Assembly (NCBI RefSeq): GCF_920984665.1 | Contig: NZ_CAKLBP010000002.1 | Coordinates: 434,001-498,000 of the forward strand | DNA from: Pedobacter sp. Leaf170 | GTDB lineage: Bacteria > Bacteroidota > Bacteroidia > Sphingobacteriales > Sphingobacteriaceae | Length of the DNA stretch: 64,000 bases | Reading direction: 5' to 3' | In this document: positions 37,077 to 45,818 of the stretch, one piece after another | Numbering within the stretch: the stretch's first letter is position 1 | Layout of the letters: each line of letters begins with the position of its first letter | The notes under the pieces: generated by a model | Told to the model about the DNA's origin: nothing | Databases searched by the model: none | The model's input: the letters and a program-made list of their open reading frames with translations, nothing else | Made by a program: the position numbers and the translations under genes

Positions 37077-37845
37077 TGTTTTAATCCTATCTGCAGTAAT
37101 GTTCTTTGCTGCTTGTAAACCAAAAAAAGAAATTGTAGTTGCGCCAACAACCACACCAGCACCTAGAACCGATAATTCAAAAATCGAAACCCTGAATTTA
37201 TTAAATAGTAAACAGCTTAAGTTTAATACACTTTCGTTAAAGGCAAAGGCTTCGCTTGATATTTCTGGTGATGTAAATGATGTAACTATGAATTTCAGAA
37301 TGAAGGATAAAGAAGTGATTTGGGTGAGTATTACTGCTTTAGGCGGAATGGCCGAAGTTGCAAGGGCTTTAATTACGCCCGATAGCATCAAAATTCAAAA
37401 TAAGCTTAAAACTGAATACCTGAAAAAACCTTTCAGTTACATTTACAATTTTACCAATAAACAGGTAAACTTTAACACCTTACAAGCTATTTTAACAGGC
37501 AACGCCATGGGCGAATTTTTGACTGAACAATCTACATTAAAGCAAGAAAATGGCGCATGGATAGTATCAGGCAATAAAGAAAGCTTAGATTATCGCCTGC
37601 TTTTTAATGCTCTTTTTAAAGTTGCCGAAACTAACCTTAACGATGCTAAAAACGGACAAGCGTTGAAGGTAAATTATGATGATTACCAAAAGCTTAATGA
37701 GTTCCTTTTTCCGGGCAGTTTAAAAATTAATACCTTATCAGGAAGTAAAAAAATTAATATCGAAATGCAGTACGTAAAAATTGATGGCAATGTTCCGGTA
37801 GATTTTCCGTTTACTGTACCAAAGCGATACACGATTGTGAAATAA
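37054..37845 (+). CDS. DUF4292 lipoprotein
   Basis: This 263-residue lipoprotein has a lipobox at VMFFAAC (cysteine at 21). The body resembles the DUF4292 family, with a LolA/LppX-like fold of long beta strands (KAKASLDISGDVNDVTMNFR, EVIWVSITALGGMAEVARAL) that could bind acyl chains. It starts inside the TPR gene (23-base overlap) and precedes the EnvC-like gene by 163 bases. An envelope role such as lipoprotein or lipid handling is inference. Confidence 0.85.
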   Translation: MKRNILNSVLILSAVMFFAACKPKKEIVVAPTTTPAPRTDNSKIETLNLLNSKQLKFNTLSLKAKASLDISGDVNDVTMNFRMKDKEVIWVSITALGGMAEVARALITPDSIKIQNKLKTEYLKKPFSYIYNFTNKQVNFNTLQAILTGNAMGEFLTEQSTLKQENGAWIVSGNKESLDYRLLFNALFKVAETNLNDAKNGQALKVNYDDYQKLNEFLFPGSLKINTLSGSKKINIEMQYVKIDGNVPVDFPFTVPKRYTIVK

Positions 37846-37995
37846 TTCGTACCCAATCGAAATTATTCATCAATTAGATTTAAGTATAAAATTTTGCAAT
37901 TTAAATGTTTCGTTACAGGCATGAAGTTTTTGTGAAGATGAACTCCTAATGCCCTTAGTAACTTAATTTTAATACTTTTTACTGTAAAATTTTTA

Positions 37996-38004
37996 TACTT
38001 TTGG
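37996..38004 (+). promoter_or_regulatory. -7 box TACTTTTGG immediately before the EnvC-like gene
   Basis: TACTTTTGG matches TAnnTTTG and ends only four bases before ATG 38009. If used, transcription would begin at or next to the start codon. Confidence 0.5.
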
Positions 38005-38008
38005 CTTA

Positions 38009-39316
38009 ATGAAGCTATACAAACTCCTAATCATCCTGTCTTTAAGCACTATTGCCTTTTCTTCTTATGCGCAAACTGAGAGCCAATTACGAAGAAAAAA
38101 AGAAGCTATACAGCGAGAAATAGAACAGCTACAAAAAAATCTTAATAAAACGGCAAGTGGTAAAAAGCTAACCTTACAACAAATTAATGCCATTAATGCC
38201 CAAATCAGGCTTCGCCAGGATAAAATCGGAACCATCAACTCTGAAATAAAAAACCTCGATAACCAAATCTCTCAGAATACAAATACCGTACATACATTAC
38301 AAGGACAGCTTGGCGATTTAAAAAAAGAATATGCCGGCATGATTCGTTTTGCGCAAAGAAATAGAAATGCTTACGAAAAAATGATGTTCGTTTTTGCAGC
38401 AAGAGATTTTAATCAAGCCTATAAAAGAATTAAATACCTGCAACAATTTAGTCAGTATCGTAAAAAACAAGCAGGCTACATCGAAAATACGCAAACCGAA
38501 TTAAATGGTAAAATCAGGGTTTTGGATAAAACCTTAAAAGAAAAAAGCGAACTTTTAAAAGAGCAGGAAAGAGAAAGAGAACGCTTAGGAAAAGATAAAA
38601 ACCAGCAGTCTGTAGCTTTAAAAAACTTAAGCAAACAAGAGCGTCAATTTAAGCAGGATATTAACGCCAAAAGAAAAGAACAACAGCAAATTGATAGGGC
38701 CATTCGTGCTGCAATCGCCAGAGCAATTGAAGAGGCCAGAAGAAAGGCAGCTGAGGAAGCTCGTTTAGCGGCGGCAAAACGTGCGGCAGAAGAAAGAGCT
38801 GCGGCAGAGAAAGCAAAAGCAGAAAATAAGCCTGCTCCAACTGCTTCTAAAGCCGCTCCGGCAGTAAAAGAGAAGAGTACCTCAGAACTGTTAACAGCTA
38901 CACCTGAAGCAGCACGATTATCAGCAGGTTTCGAAAATAACAGAGGTAGATTGCCTTGGCCAGTTGCAGCAGGTACTATTACAGAGCGTTTTGGTTTACA
39001 TAAAATAGATCAAGCTACATATACCAATGATGGAATAGATATTACTACTTCAGATGGTGCTACAGTTAGAGCCGTTTTTGCCGGAAAGGTTGTAATGGTT
39101 CAGAATATTATGGGTAGAATAGCCGTTTTAATTAGCCATGGAGAATATTTCACAGTATATCAGAATTTAAAAGCGGTTACTGTAACCACAGGTTCAACGG
39201 TTGATACTAAACAATCAATAGGCTCTGTTGCAAATACAGGCGATGATGCGATTTTGAAGTTTCAGATTAGAAGAGGTCAAGGGGCCTTAAATCCAGAAGC
39301 TTGGATTAGTAAATAA
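38009..39316 (+). CDS. EnvC-like murein hydrolase activator (degenerate LytM/M23 domain)
   Basis: This 435-residue periplasmic protein has a signal peptide (LLIILSLSTIAFSSYAQ), a long coiled coil (about 25-235) followed by an Ala/Glu/Lys-rich linker, and a C-terminal LytM domain (about 310-435). The first zinc ligand position is N340 (TNDGID instead of HxGID) and the HxH motif is replaced by I415-L416-K417, so metal binding and peptidase activity are not expected. This matches EnvC/NlpD-type amidase activators that control septal peptidoglycan cleavage. Confidence 0.9.
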   Translation: MKLYKLLIILSLSTIAFSSYAQTESQLRRKKEAIQREIEQLQKNLNKTASGKKLTLQQINAINAQIRLRQDKIGTINSEIKNLDNQISQNTNTVHTLQGQLGDLKKEYAGMIRFAQRNRNAYEKMMFVFAARDFNQAYKRIKYLQQFSQYRKKQAGYIENTQTELNGKIRVLDKTLKEKSELLKEQERERERLGKDKNQQSVALKNLSKQERQFKQDINAKRKEQQQIDRAIRAAIARAIEEARRKAAEEARLAAAKRAAEERAAAEKAKAENKPAPTASKAAPAVKEKSTSELLTATPEAARLSAGFENNRGRLPWPVAAGTITERFGLHKIDQATYTNDGIDITTSDGATVRAVFAGKVVMVQNIMGRIAVLISHGEYFTVYQNLKAVTVTTGSTVDTKQSIGSVANTGDDAILKFQIRRGQGALNPEAWISK

Positions 39317-39335
39317 CAATAGGGAATTAAATGTT

Positions 39336-39343
39336 TATATTTG
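39336..39343 (+). promoter_or_regulatory. -7 box TATATTTG for the TatA-like pair
   Basis: TATATTTG is a perfect TAnnTTTG match, 17 bases before ATG 39361 and 20 bases after the EnvC-like stop codon. Confidence 0.5.
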
Positions 39344-39360
39344 TATAAAATAGATTAGTG

Positions 39361-39732
39361 ATGTATCAAGGCACGTTATTAGAGTTTTTAAATATGGGTG
39401 GATCAGAGATCGTACTTATATTGGTTGTGGTTCTTTTGTTGTTTGGAGGTAAAAAATTACCCGAATTAGCAAGAGGATTAGGGAAGGGGATTAGAGAATT
39501 TAAAGATGCATCTGATGGTGTAAAACGCGAAATCCATAGAAACATCAATGCAATGGATTTAGATAAAGAAGAAGAAGAACAGCATGCAACCAACATACAT
39601 AGCCAGCGCCATCATCCTTCAGATGATTCGGTAGTTGATGAAAAGGTTGCTACAACTCCAGATAATACACATTCCTCTGTTAGCAGTACTCCCATTGATG
39701 AAAAAATTGTAACAGATAGTCAAAAAGTTTAA
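39361..39732 (+). CDS. TatA/TatB-like twin-arginine translocase component (long form)
   Basis: This protein of about 123 residues has one N-terminal membrane helix ([20 protein letters not shown]), the [21 protein letters not shown] hinge plus amphipathic helix of TatA/E/B, and a long acidic, Ser/Thr-rich C-terminal tail. The tail length is TatB-like, but the FGGKKLPEL hinge is TatA-like. An in-frame GTG at 39358 directly precedes the ATG, so the start could be one codon longer. It is paired with a short TatA paralogue 11 bases downstream. TatC is not in the window. Confidence 0.87.
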   Translation: MYQGTLLEFLNMGGSEIVLILVVVLLLFGGKKLPELARGLGKGIREFKDASDGVKREIHRNINAMDLDKEEEEQHATNIHSQRHHPSDDSVVDEKVATTPDNTHSSVSSTPIDEKIVTDSQKV

Positions 39733-39743
39733 ACTAAAAAGTT

Positions 39744-39944
39744 ATGTTAAATACAACAATAGCAGCAATGCTTGGCACACCAGAAATCATCATTATTGCG
39801 GTAGTGGTACTTTTATTATTTGGTGGTAAAAAAATTCCTGAACTTATGCGTGGTTTAGGTAAAGGTGTAAAAGAATTTAAAGATGGTAAAGATGGTGTAG
39901 ATGGCGAACAAGTAGGTCCATCAAACCGCGATAAAACTGTTTAA
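39744..39944 (+). CDS. tatA: Sec-independent translocase subunit TatA
   Basis: This 66-residue canonical TatA has a membrane helix ([17 protein letters not shown]), the hinge [20 protein letters not shown] and a short charged tail. It forms the variable-size pore for folded proteins with twin-arginine signals. It is 11 bases downstream of the long TatA/B-like gene and 15 bases before gatA. Confidence 0.93.
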   Translation: MLNTTIAAMLGTPEIIIIAVVVLLLFGGKKIPELMRGLGKGVKEFKDGKDGVDGEQVGPSNRDKTV

Positions 39945-39959
39945 TACAAATTTTAGGTT

Positions 39960-41378
39960 TTGAAGAAATACAGCTCTCTAAAGGAGATTCAAACGCTCAT
40001 TTCGCAGAAGCAAATCACTTTACCCGATTTATTGGCTTATTATTTTAAGCAAATTAAAGCAAACGAACACCTCAATGCATTTAATGAGGTGTTTTTTTAT
40101 TCGGCAGAGGCGCAGGCGACAACAGTACAGCAAAAAATAAACGAAGGCACGCAAGGTAAGCTTGCGGGCATGGTTATCGGCATAAAAGATAATATTTGCT
40201 ATAAAGATCATATTGTTACGGCATCTTCAAAAATGCTCGATGGTTTTGTATCCCCATATTCTTCAACGGTTGTACAGCGTTTATTACAGGAGGATGCCAT
40301 AATAATTGGTCGCTTAAATTGCGATGAATTTGCAATGGGTGGTTCTAACGAAACCTCATATTTTGGAGCGGTAAAAAACGCTGCAAATCCAGAACTTGTT
40401 CCCGGTGGCTCATCAGGTGGTTCTGCAGTAGCCGTTCAGGCAGACATGTGTTTGGCAGCTTTAGGCACCGATACGGGCGGTTCTGTTCGTCAGCCGGCTG
40501 CTTTTTGTGGGCAAATTGGTTTAAAACCAACTTACGGAAGAATTTCCAGGTATGGCGTAATCGCTTATGCTTCCTCTTTCGATCAGGTTGGTCCGATAAC
40601 TTCATCTGTAGATGATGCAGCCATATTATTAAAGGTTTTAGCAGGTGCTGATGAGAATGATTCTACTGTTTCTGCCTTAGAAGTGCCTGATTATGCTGCT
40701 CATTTGAGCAATAATAAAAAACAAAAAATCGCCGTTTTAAAAGAAACCATCGAGAGCGAAGCGCTTGATCCGGAAATTAAAGCTGCCATACTTCAATCTA
40801 TAGAAAATTTAAAGCAAAAAGGCCATACCATTGAGTATGTTTCTTTTGATTTACTGGATTATTTAGTGCCGGCTTATTATATTTTAACTACCGCAGAGGC
40901 TTCTTCAAATCTTTCGCGTTATGATGGTGTGCATTACGGGCATCGCAACGCGGAAGCAAAATCGCTCACAGATTTATATAAACTTTCTCGTTCTGAAGGT
41001 TTCGGTGAAGAGGTTAAACGCCGTATTTTGCTTGGAACTTTTGTTTTAAGCGCTGGTTATTACGATGCATATTATCAGAAAGCACAACAGGTAAGAAGAC
41101 TAATCCGTGAAAAACTTGATGATTTATTCAAGTCTTACGACTTAATTCTATCGCCCGTGGCACCCACTTCGCCTTTCAAAATTGGCGAGAATTTTCAAGA
41201 TCCCTTGGTGATGTACATGGCCGATATTTTTACGGTTTTACCATCTTTAAGCGGTAACCCGGCGATTGCATTGCCTTTAGGCAATAATAGCGAAGGTTTG
41301 CCGTTAAGTATTCAGTTTATAGCCAGGCATTTTGAAGAGGATGCTTTACTTGCTTTCTCTAATTCGTTTTTAAAATAG
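39960..41378 (+). CDS. gatA: Aspartyl/glutamyl-tRNA amidotransferase subunit A
   Basis: GatA is the amidase subunit that releases ammonia from glutamine for transamidation of Glu-tRNA(Gln) and/or Asp-tRNA(Asn). The catalytic Ser-cisSer-Lys triad is present as K76 (VIGIKDNI), S151 (GGSSGGSAVA) and S175 (DTGGSVRQPA), with the same spacing as in Staphylococcus GatA. The start codon is TTG at 39960, chosen because residues MKKYSSLKEI align with the family start. gatB and gatC are not adjacent, which is common in this phylum. Confidence 0.95.
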   Translation: MKKYSSLKEIQTLISQKQITLPDLLAYYFKQIKANEHLNAFNEVFFYSAEAQATTVQQKINEGTQGKLAGMVIGIKDNICYKDHIVTASSKMLDGFVSPYSSTVVQRLLQEDAIIIGRLNCDEFAMGGSNETSYFGAVKNAANPELVPGGSSGGSAVAVQADMCLAALGTDTGGSVRQPAAFCGQIGLKPTYGRISRYGVIAYASSFDQVGPITSSVDDAAILLKVLAGADENDSTVSALEVPDYAAHLSNNKKQKIAVLKETIESEALDPEIKAAILQSIENLKQKGHTIEYVSFDLLDYLVPAYYILTTAEASSNLSRYDGVHYGHRNAEAKSLTDLYKLSRSEGFGEEVKRRILLGTFVLSAGYYDAYYQKAQQVRRLIREKLDDLFKSYDLILSPVAPTSPFKIGENFQDPLVMYMADIFTVLPSLSGNPAIALPLGNNSEGLPLSIQFIARHFEEDALLAFSNSFLK

Positions 41379-41710
41379 CTCGTTATTGCGAGGAAAAAGG
41401 AATCTTTTAAAACCTAAAAGATTTTTATTTTGGAAATTGAAGCATTTGCCTTTTGGCCGATTGTAGTCCCGCTTTTTGTTGCTCCCGATGAAAAATCGGG
41501 ATTCACGTCAATCGGGTTTAGGTACAAAGGTTTGTGTAGGTTGGAAACATTAAAATGGAATATAATTTTGCCATTTAGCCCCGGGTGAAGCGGTTACCCT
41601 GCAGCGAGGAGGAAACCGACGAAGCGAAGCGTAAAAGCGAAACACGGGAAGAATTTTTAATAAGTGTAATTAGTTGCGCTACAATTTAGTTTTATATTAA
41701 ACCACAACGC
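41379..41710. other. Gene-free stretch of 332 bases with repeat fragments
   Basis: It holds a CGTTATTGCGAGG-type fragment right after gatA (about 41380-41400), copy B of the dispersed element (41466-41524) and a GC-richer stretch beginning with CCCCGGGTGAAG (41579-41655). No coding potential was seen. Confidence 0.65.
41466..41524 (+). repeat. Dispersed intergenic element, copy B
   Basis: It starts GTCCCGCTTTTTGTTGCT, contains a perfect hairpin CCCGAT-GAAAA-ATCGGG and ends AATCGGGTTTAGGTA. It matches copies A, C and D at both ends and in the central hairpin. Confidence 0.65.
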
Positions 41711-43114
41711 ATGATTAAAAAATTACTTTTTACTTGTTTTTTGGCGCTAAGCGGATTTGTTTTTTCGGCATCGGCACAGCAAATTCTAAAAGCAGATAGT
41801 CTTTTTAAAAAGCAAAATAACGTATTCATAAATACCGATACGGTAGCCGTTCCTCCGGCAATAGAAAATCCTTTGCTTTTAAGCCAAAATTATGTTTATA
41901 AACTTCGGTTAGATTCGGTTGAGCAAATTGTACCACTTCCGCATAACGAATATGTGCAGCAATACATAGATATTTATGTTAAACGTAAAGATATGTTTGG
42001 CAAAATGCATGGCTTATCTGATTATTACTTCCCGATTTTTGAAAAAGCATTGAGGGATTACAATATTCCACAGGAAATAAAATACCTTACCATTGTAGAA
42101 TCTCAAATGAATCCGCATGCCATTTCAAGGGTTGGCGCAACCGGCATTTGGCAGTTTATGTTTGGTACCGGTAAAGCTTACGGCTTAAAAATGGATAATT
42201 ATGTTGATGAACGTAAAGACCCAATACAGGCAAGTTATGCCGCCGCCGCATATTTTAGAGATGCTTTTGAAGAATTAGGCGACTGGCTTTTGGCTATTGC
42301 GGCTTACAATTGTGGCAAAGGAAATGTGAATCGGGCAATTGAGAAAGCAGGCTCACGCGATTTTTGGGAGATAAGACAGTTTTTACCAAAAGAAACCAGA
42401 AACTATGTTCCGGCTTTTATAGCGGCAGTTTATGTTATGAATTATTCTGGCAAACACCAGATTACTGAGCTGGCCAGCAATATGATTTTAAAAACCGATA
42501 CCATGCAGGTTAACCATTTTGTTTCACTACAATCGCTTGCGAAGGTTTTAAATGTAGACGAAAGCACATTGTTTGCTTTAAACCCATGGTATAAGAAAAA
42601 AATTATTAATGGTACGGCAGATTTACCAAAACGTGTAATTCTACCTAAATTAAAAAGTGCTGATTTGGCTGGTTTGTACGATGTATTAAACGCCGATGAG
42701 TTTGACGGAAATATGCGTGTTATTGAAGCCGGAACAGATGATGTGCGTGAACTTAGAAAGAAAAAGGTAACAACTATTGCTTCAAAAGCGATGATTTTCC
42801 ATAAAGTATTAGCAGGTCAAAATTTAACCGCCGTTGCCAATAAGTATGGTGTTGAAGTTCAGGATTTAAAAGTTTGGAATGGTTTAAAAAGCCAAACGGT
42901 AGTTCCGGGGCAAAAGCTGAAAGTGTATGCAAAAAGAACAGTTGCTTTGAAAGCACCTGCATCTTATTTAAGCTATACAGTAAAGCGTGGTGATACGCTA
43001 TCTGAAATTGCTGAAAAATTTGATGGTGCAAGCGTTCAAAGTATCAGAAAAGATAATCGACTGGCTAAAGCTGGTTTGCAACCTGGTATGGTGCTTAAGA
43101 TTAGTAAAGGGTAA
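41711..43114 (+). CDS. LysM-containing lytic transglycosylase (MltD-like)
   Basis: This 467-residue envelope enzyme cleaves peptidoglycan glycan strands non-hydrolytically. It has a signal peptide (LLFTCFLALSGFVFSASAQ), an SLT domain (about 115-260) with catalytic glutamate in TIVESQMNPHAISRVGATG and the conserved IWQFMFGTGKAYGL and AIAAYNCGKGNVNRAI motifs, and two LysM repeats (about 357-400 and 418-465: FHKVLAGQNLTAVANKYGV and YTVKRGDTLSEIAEKF). The arrangement equals E. coli MltD. It stands alone between two repeat-bearing spacers. Confidence 0.93.
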   Translation: MIKKLLFTCFLALSGFVFSASAQQILKADSLFKKQNNVFINTDTVAVPPAIENPLLLSQNYVYKLRLDSVEQIVPLPHNEYVQQYIDIYVKRKDMFGKMHGLSDYYFPIFEKALRDYNIPQEIKYLTIVESQMNPHAISRVGATGIWQFMFGTGKAYGLKMDNYVDERKDPIQASYAAAAYFRDAFEELGDWLLAIAAYNCGKGNVNRAIEKAGSRDFWEIRQFLPKETRNYVPAFIAAVYVMNYSGKHQITELASNMILKTDTMQVNHFVSLQSLAKVLNVDESTLFALNPWYKKKIINGTADLPKRVILPKLKSADLAGLYDVLNADEFDGNMRVIEAGTDDVRELRKKKVTTIASKAMIFHKVLAGQNLTAVANKYGVEVQDLKVWNGLKSQTVVPGQKLKVYAKRTVALKAPASYLSYTVKRGDTLSEIAEKFDGASVQSIRKDNRLAKAGLQPGMVLKISKG

Positions 43115-43158
43115 CTTCCATTTTTTTATTTTCGCTATTCTTGATGTTGGCAGAGCGT

Positions 43159-43335
43159 AGCCAGATTTGGAAAGGAATAAGGATTTCAAATCCTTATTTT
43201 ATTAGAACTTCGAGATGCCTTTCAGAACATCTCGAAGAGCTGAGGTGTGCAGCCAGACTTGGAAAGGAATAAGGATTTCAAATCCTTATTTTATTAGAAC
43301 TTCGAGATGCCTTTCAGAACATCTTGAAGAGCTGA
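43159..43335. repeat. Two-unit direct repeat, period 92 bases
   Basis: Units 43159-43243 and 43251-43335 are 85 bases each and differ at two positions. Each contains two hairpins: AAGGATTT/AAATCCTT and CTTCGAGATG/CATCTCGAAG. In unit 2 the second hairpin has a C-to-T change that keeps pairing as a G-U wobble. Confidence 0.85.
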
Positions 43336-43394
43336 ATAACTTCCATTCTTTTTATTCAATAGCCTTTTTATTTTAAGCCTCATAAAAAGAATTG

Positions 43395-43403
43395 TACCTT
43401 TGC
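43395..43403 (+). promoter_or_regulatory. -7 box TACCTTTGC for maeB
   Basis: A perfect TAnnTTTGC match ends 23 bases before ATG 43426. Confidence 0.6.
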
Positions 43404-43425
43404 GCCGTCACTAATAAGTTACTTA

Positions 43426-45750
43426 ATGAGTAATATCAATAGAAAGCAAGATGCGCTCGATTACCACTCGCAAGGGCGGCCAGGAAAAATACAAGTAGTA
43501 CCTACAAAACCAACAACTTCGCAACGCGATTTAACTTTGGCTTATTCGCCGGGTGTTGCAGAACCTTGTTTAAAAATAGCCGCTAACACGGATGATGTTT
43601 ATAAATACACCGCAAAGGGAAATCTTGTTGCGGTAATTAGTAACGGTACAGCCGTTTTAGGTTTAGGCGATATTGGCCCCGAAGCAGGTAAACCTGTAAT
43701 GGAAGGTAAGGGTTTGTTATTTAAAATCTTTGCAGATATAGATGTTTTTGATTTGGAATTGGACACTAAAAATGTTGATGATTTTGTGAAAATCGTTAAG
43801 GCTTTAGAGCCAACATTTGGTGGTGTAAATTTAGAAGATATTAAAGCGCCTGAGTGTTTTGAAATTGAGCGTCGGTTAAAGGAAGAAATGAATATTCCTG
43901 TGATGCACGATGACCAACATGGAACAGCAATTATTTCTGGTGCAGCGTTATTGAATGCCATCGAAATCCAGAAGAAGAAAATAGATAAAATTAAGGTTGT
44001 GGTAAGTGGCGCTGGTGCAGCGGCTGTATCATGCTCTAAAATGTACCTTTCTTTGGGCGTAAAAGCCGAAAATTTGGTTATGTTCGATATTAATGGGTTA
44101 ATTAACACCGAACGTACAGATTTGGATGATATGCGAATGAGTTTCGCAACAACCAGGAAAGACATAAAAAACATTGGCGAGGCTATGAAAGGCGCTGATG
44201 TTTTCATTGGTTTATCAGCAGGAAACGTTATACAGCCTGAGATGTTGGTTGGTATGGCCAAAAACCCGATTGTTTTTGCGATGGCCAATCCAAATCCGGA
44301 AATTGCTTATGATTTAGCTATAAAAACCCGTAAGGATTTAATTATGGCTACCGGCCGTTCTGATTATCCTAACCAGGTTAATAATGTATTGGGTTTCCCA
44401 TATATTTTTAGAGGCGCTTTAGATGTACGTGCAACAACCATTAACGAAGCGATGAAAATTGCTGCTGTTAAGGCGATTGCCGAGCTTGCGAAAAAATCTG
44501 TGCCTGAGGCGGTAAATCTTGCTTATAACGCCCGTAATCTTAAATTTGGCAGAGATTATATCATTCCAAAACCTGTAGATTTTAGGTTGATAACAGAAGT
44601 TTCTATCGCGGTAGCTAAAGCGGCGATTGAAAGTGGCGTTGCCCGTAAAAACATTACAGATTGGGATGCTTATCACGAAGAATTAAGAAAACGCTTAGGT
44701 TTGGATGATGTAATTATGCGAGCCATCACCAATAAAGCAAAATCAGACCCAAAACGTGTGGTTTTTGCCGAAGCGGATAATTATAAAATCTTAAAAGCTG
44801 CCCAAATTGTGAAAGATGAAGGCATTGCAATCCCAATTTTATTGGGTAACAGAGAAAAAATTCAGGATATAATTGATGCCCACGCTTTGGAATTGCATGG
44901 TGTAGAAATTATAGATCCAATTCAAAATCCTGCTAAAACCAAACAATATGCAGACGCACTCTATAAAAAACGTCAGCGTAAAGGAATTTCTGCAAAAGAT
45001 GCGGCCAAACTATTGAGAGATAGAAATTATTATGGTGCATCGATGGTTGAGTTTGGTGAAGCTGATGCAATGATTTCTGGTTTAACCAAAAATTATGGCG
45101 ATACAATTAAGCCAGCTCTTCATGTAATTGGTGTAGATCCATCGGTTAAGCGTGTTGCAGGTATGTATATGATGATGACTAAAAAAGGTCCGGTGTTTTT
45201 TGGAGATACTACTGTGAATGTAGATCCATCTGCTGAGGAACTTGTTGCCATCACTTTATTAGTAGAGAAATCGGTTAAACAATTTAACATTAAGCCGAGA
45301 GTTGCCTTACTGTCTTATTCAAACTTTGGTTCGAACGATGGCATAACACCAGAAAAGGTTAGGAAAGCTGTTAATATTTTACATAAGGAACATCCTGAAG
45401 TTGTTGTGGATGGTGAAATGCAGGGTAATTTTGCCATTAATAATGAGCTTTTGAAAGATAATTTTCCTTTCAGCACATTGGCAGATGCACCTGCAAATAC
45501 GCTAATTTTTCCTAATCTCGAAGCTGGTAACATTGCTTACAAACTTCTACAAGAACTTGGAGGTGCTGAAGCTGTTGGTCCGATTTTGTTAGGCTTAAAT
45601 AAACCGGTGCATATTGTGCAGTTGGGTAGTTCGGTGCGTGAAATTGTAAATATGGTAACCATTGCTGTTGCAGATGCGCAAGCCAAAGAAGAATCGGCAG
45701 GTGGCACAAAGCGGAAAGGTATTTTTACTAAAACAGCAGCAAAAAAGTAA
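43426..45750 (+). CDS. maeB: NADP-dependent malic enzyme with C-terminal phosphotransacetylase-like domain
   Basis: This 774-residue fusion decarboxylates malate to pyruvate and makes NADPH. The malic domain is N-terminal (LAYSPGVAEPCLKIA, MEGKGLLFKIFADIDVFDLE, MHDDQHGTAIISGAALLNAI), with the cofactor-binding segment KVVVSGAGAAAVSCSKMYLS. From about residue 430 it has a phosphotransacetylase-like domain (KRVVFAEADNYKILKAAQI ... ITLLVEKSVKQF) thought to be allosteric rather than catalytic. The order maeB-ruvA-sprA-gcvH is also seen in other Bacteroidota. Confidence 0.96.
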   Translation: MSNINRKQDALDYHSQGRPGKIQVVPTKPTTSQRDLTLAYSPGVAEPCLKIAANTDDVYKYTAKGNLVAVISNGTAVLGLGDIGPEAGKPVMEGKGLLFKIFADIDVFDLELDTKNVDDFVKIVKALEPTFGGVNLEDIKAPECFEIERRLKEEMNIPVMHDDQHGTAIISGAALLNAIEIQKKKIDKIKVVVSGAGAAAVSCSKMYLSLGVKAENLVMFDINGLINTERTDLDDMRMSFATTRKDIKNIGEAMKGADVFIGLSAGNVIQPEMLVGMAKNPIVFAMANPNPEIAYDLAIKTRKDLIMATGRSDYPNQVNNVLGFPYIFRGALDVRATTINEAMKIAAVKAIAELAKKSVPEAVNLAYNARNLKFGRDYIIPKPVDFRLITEVSIAVAKAAIESGVARKNITDWDAYHEELRKRLGLDDVIMRAITNKAKSDPKRVVFAEADNYKILKAAQIVKDEGIAIPILLGNREKIQDIIDAHALELHGVEIIDPIQNPAKTKQYADALYKKRQRKGISAKDAAKLLRDRNYYGASMVEFGEADAMISGLTKNYGDTIKPALHVIGVDPSVKRVAGMYMMMTKKGPVFFGDTTVNVDPSAEELVAITLLVEKSVKQFNIKPRVALLSYSNFGSNDGITPEKVRKAVNILHKEHPEVVVDGEMQGNFAINNELLKDNFPFSTLADAPANTLIFPNLEAGNIAYKLLQELGGAEAVGPILLGLNKPVHIVQLGSSVREIVNMVTIAVADAQAKEESAGGTKRKGIFTKTAAKK

Positions 45751-45818
45751 GTTTAGTTGCTTTTAATAGTAATTAGCTTTAAATTGAAAATCTCAAACTG
45801 TAATCCGAAATCTAAAAT

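Larger units (their letters stand above)
43115..43425. other. Gene-free stretch of 311 bases holding a tandem repeat and the maeB promoter
   Basis: No gene was found in it. Most of it is the two-unit repeat at 43159-43335, followed by the maeB promoter at 43395-43403. Confidence 0.7.

Noticed and set aside
41579..41655. GC-rich CCCCGGG...CGGGAAG stretch as an RNA gene
   Set aside because: No tRNA or known RNA fold could be drawn; it looks more like a diverged intergenic repeat.
43159..43335. Possible CRISPR-like array
   Set aside because: There are only two units, the repeat is 85 bases, the gap is seven bases, and no cas genes are present.
43599..44288. 229-codon frame antisense to maeB
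   Set aside because: It is fully inside the well-supported maeB gene on the other strand and its translation shows no family features.
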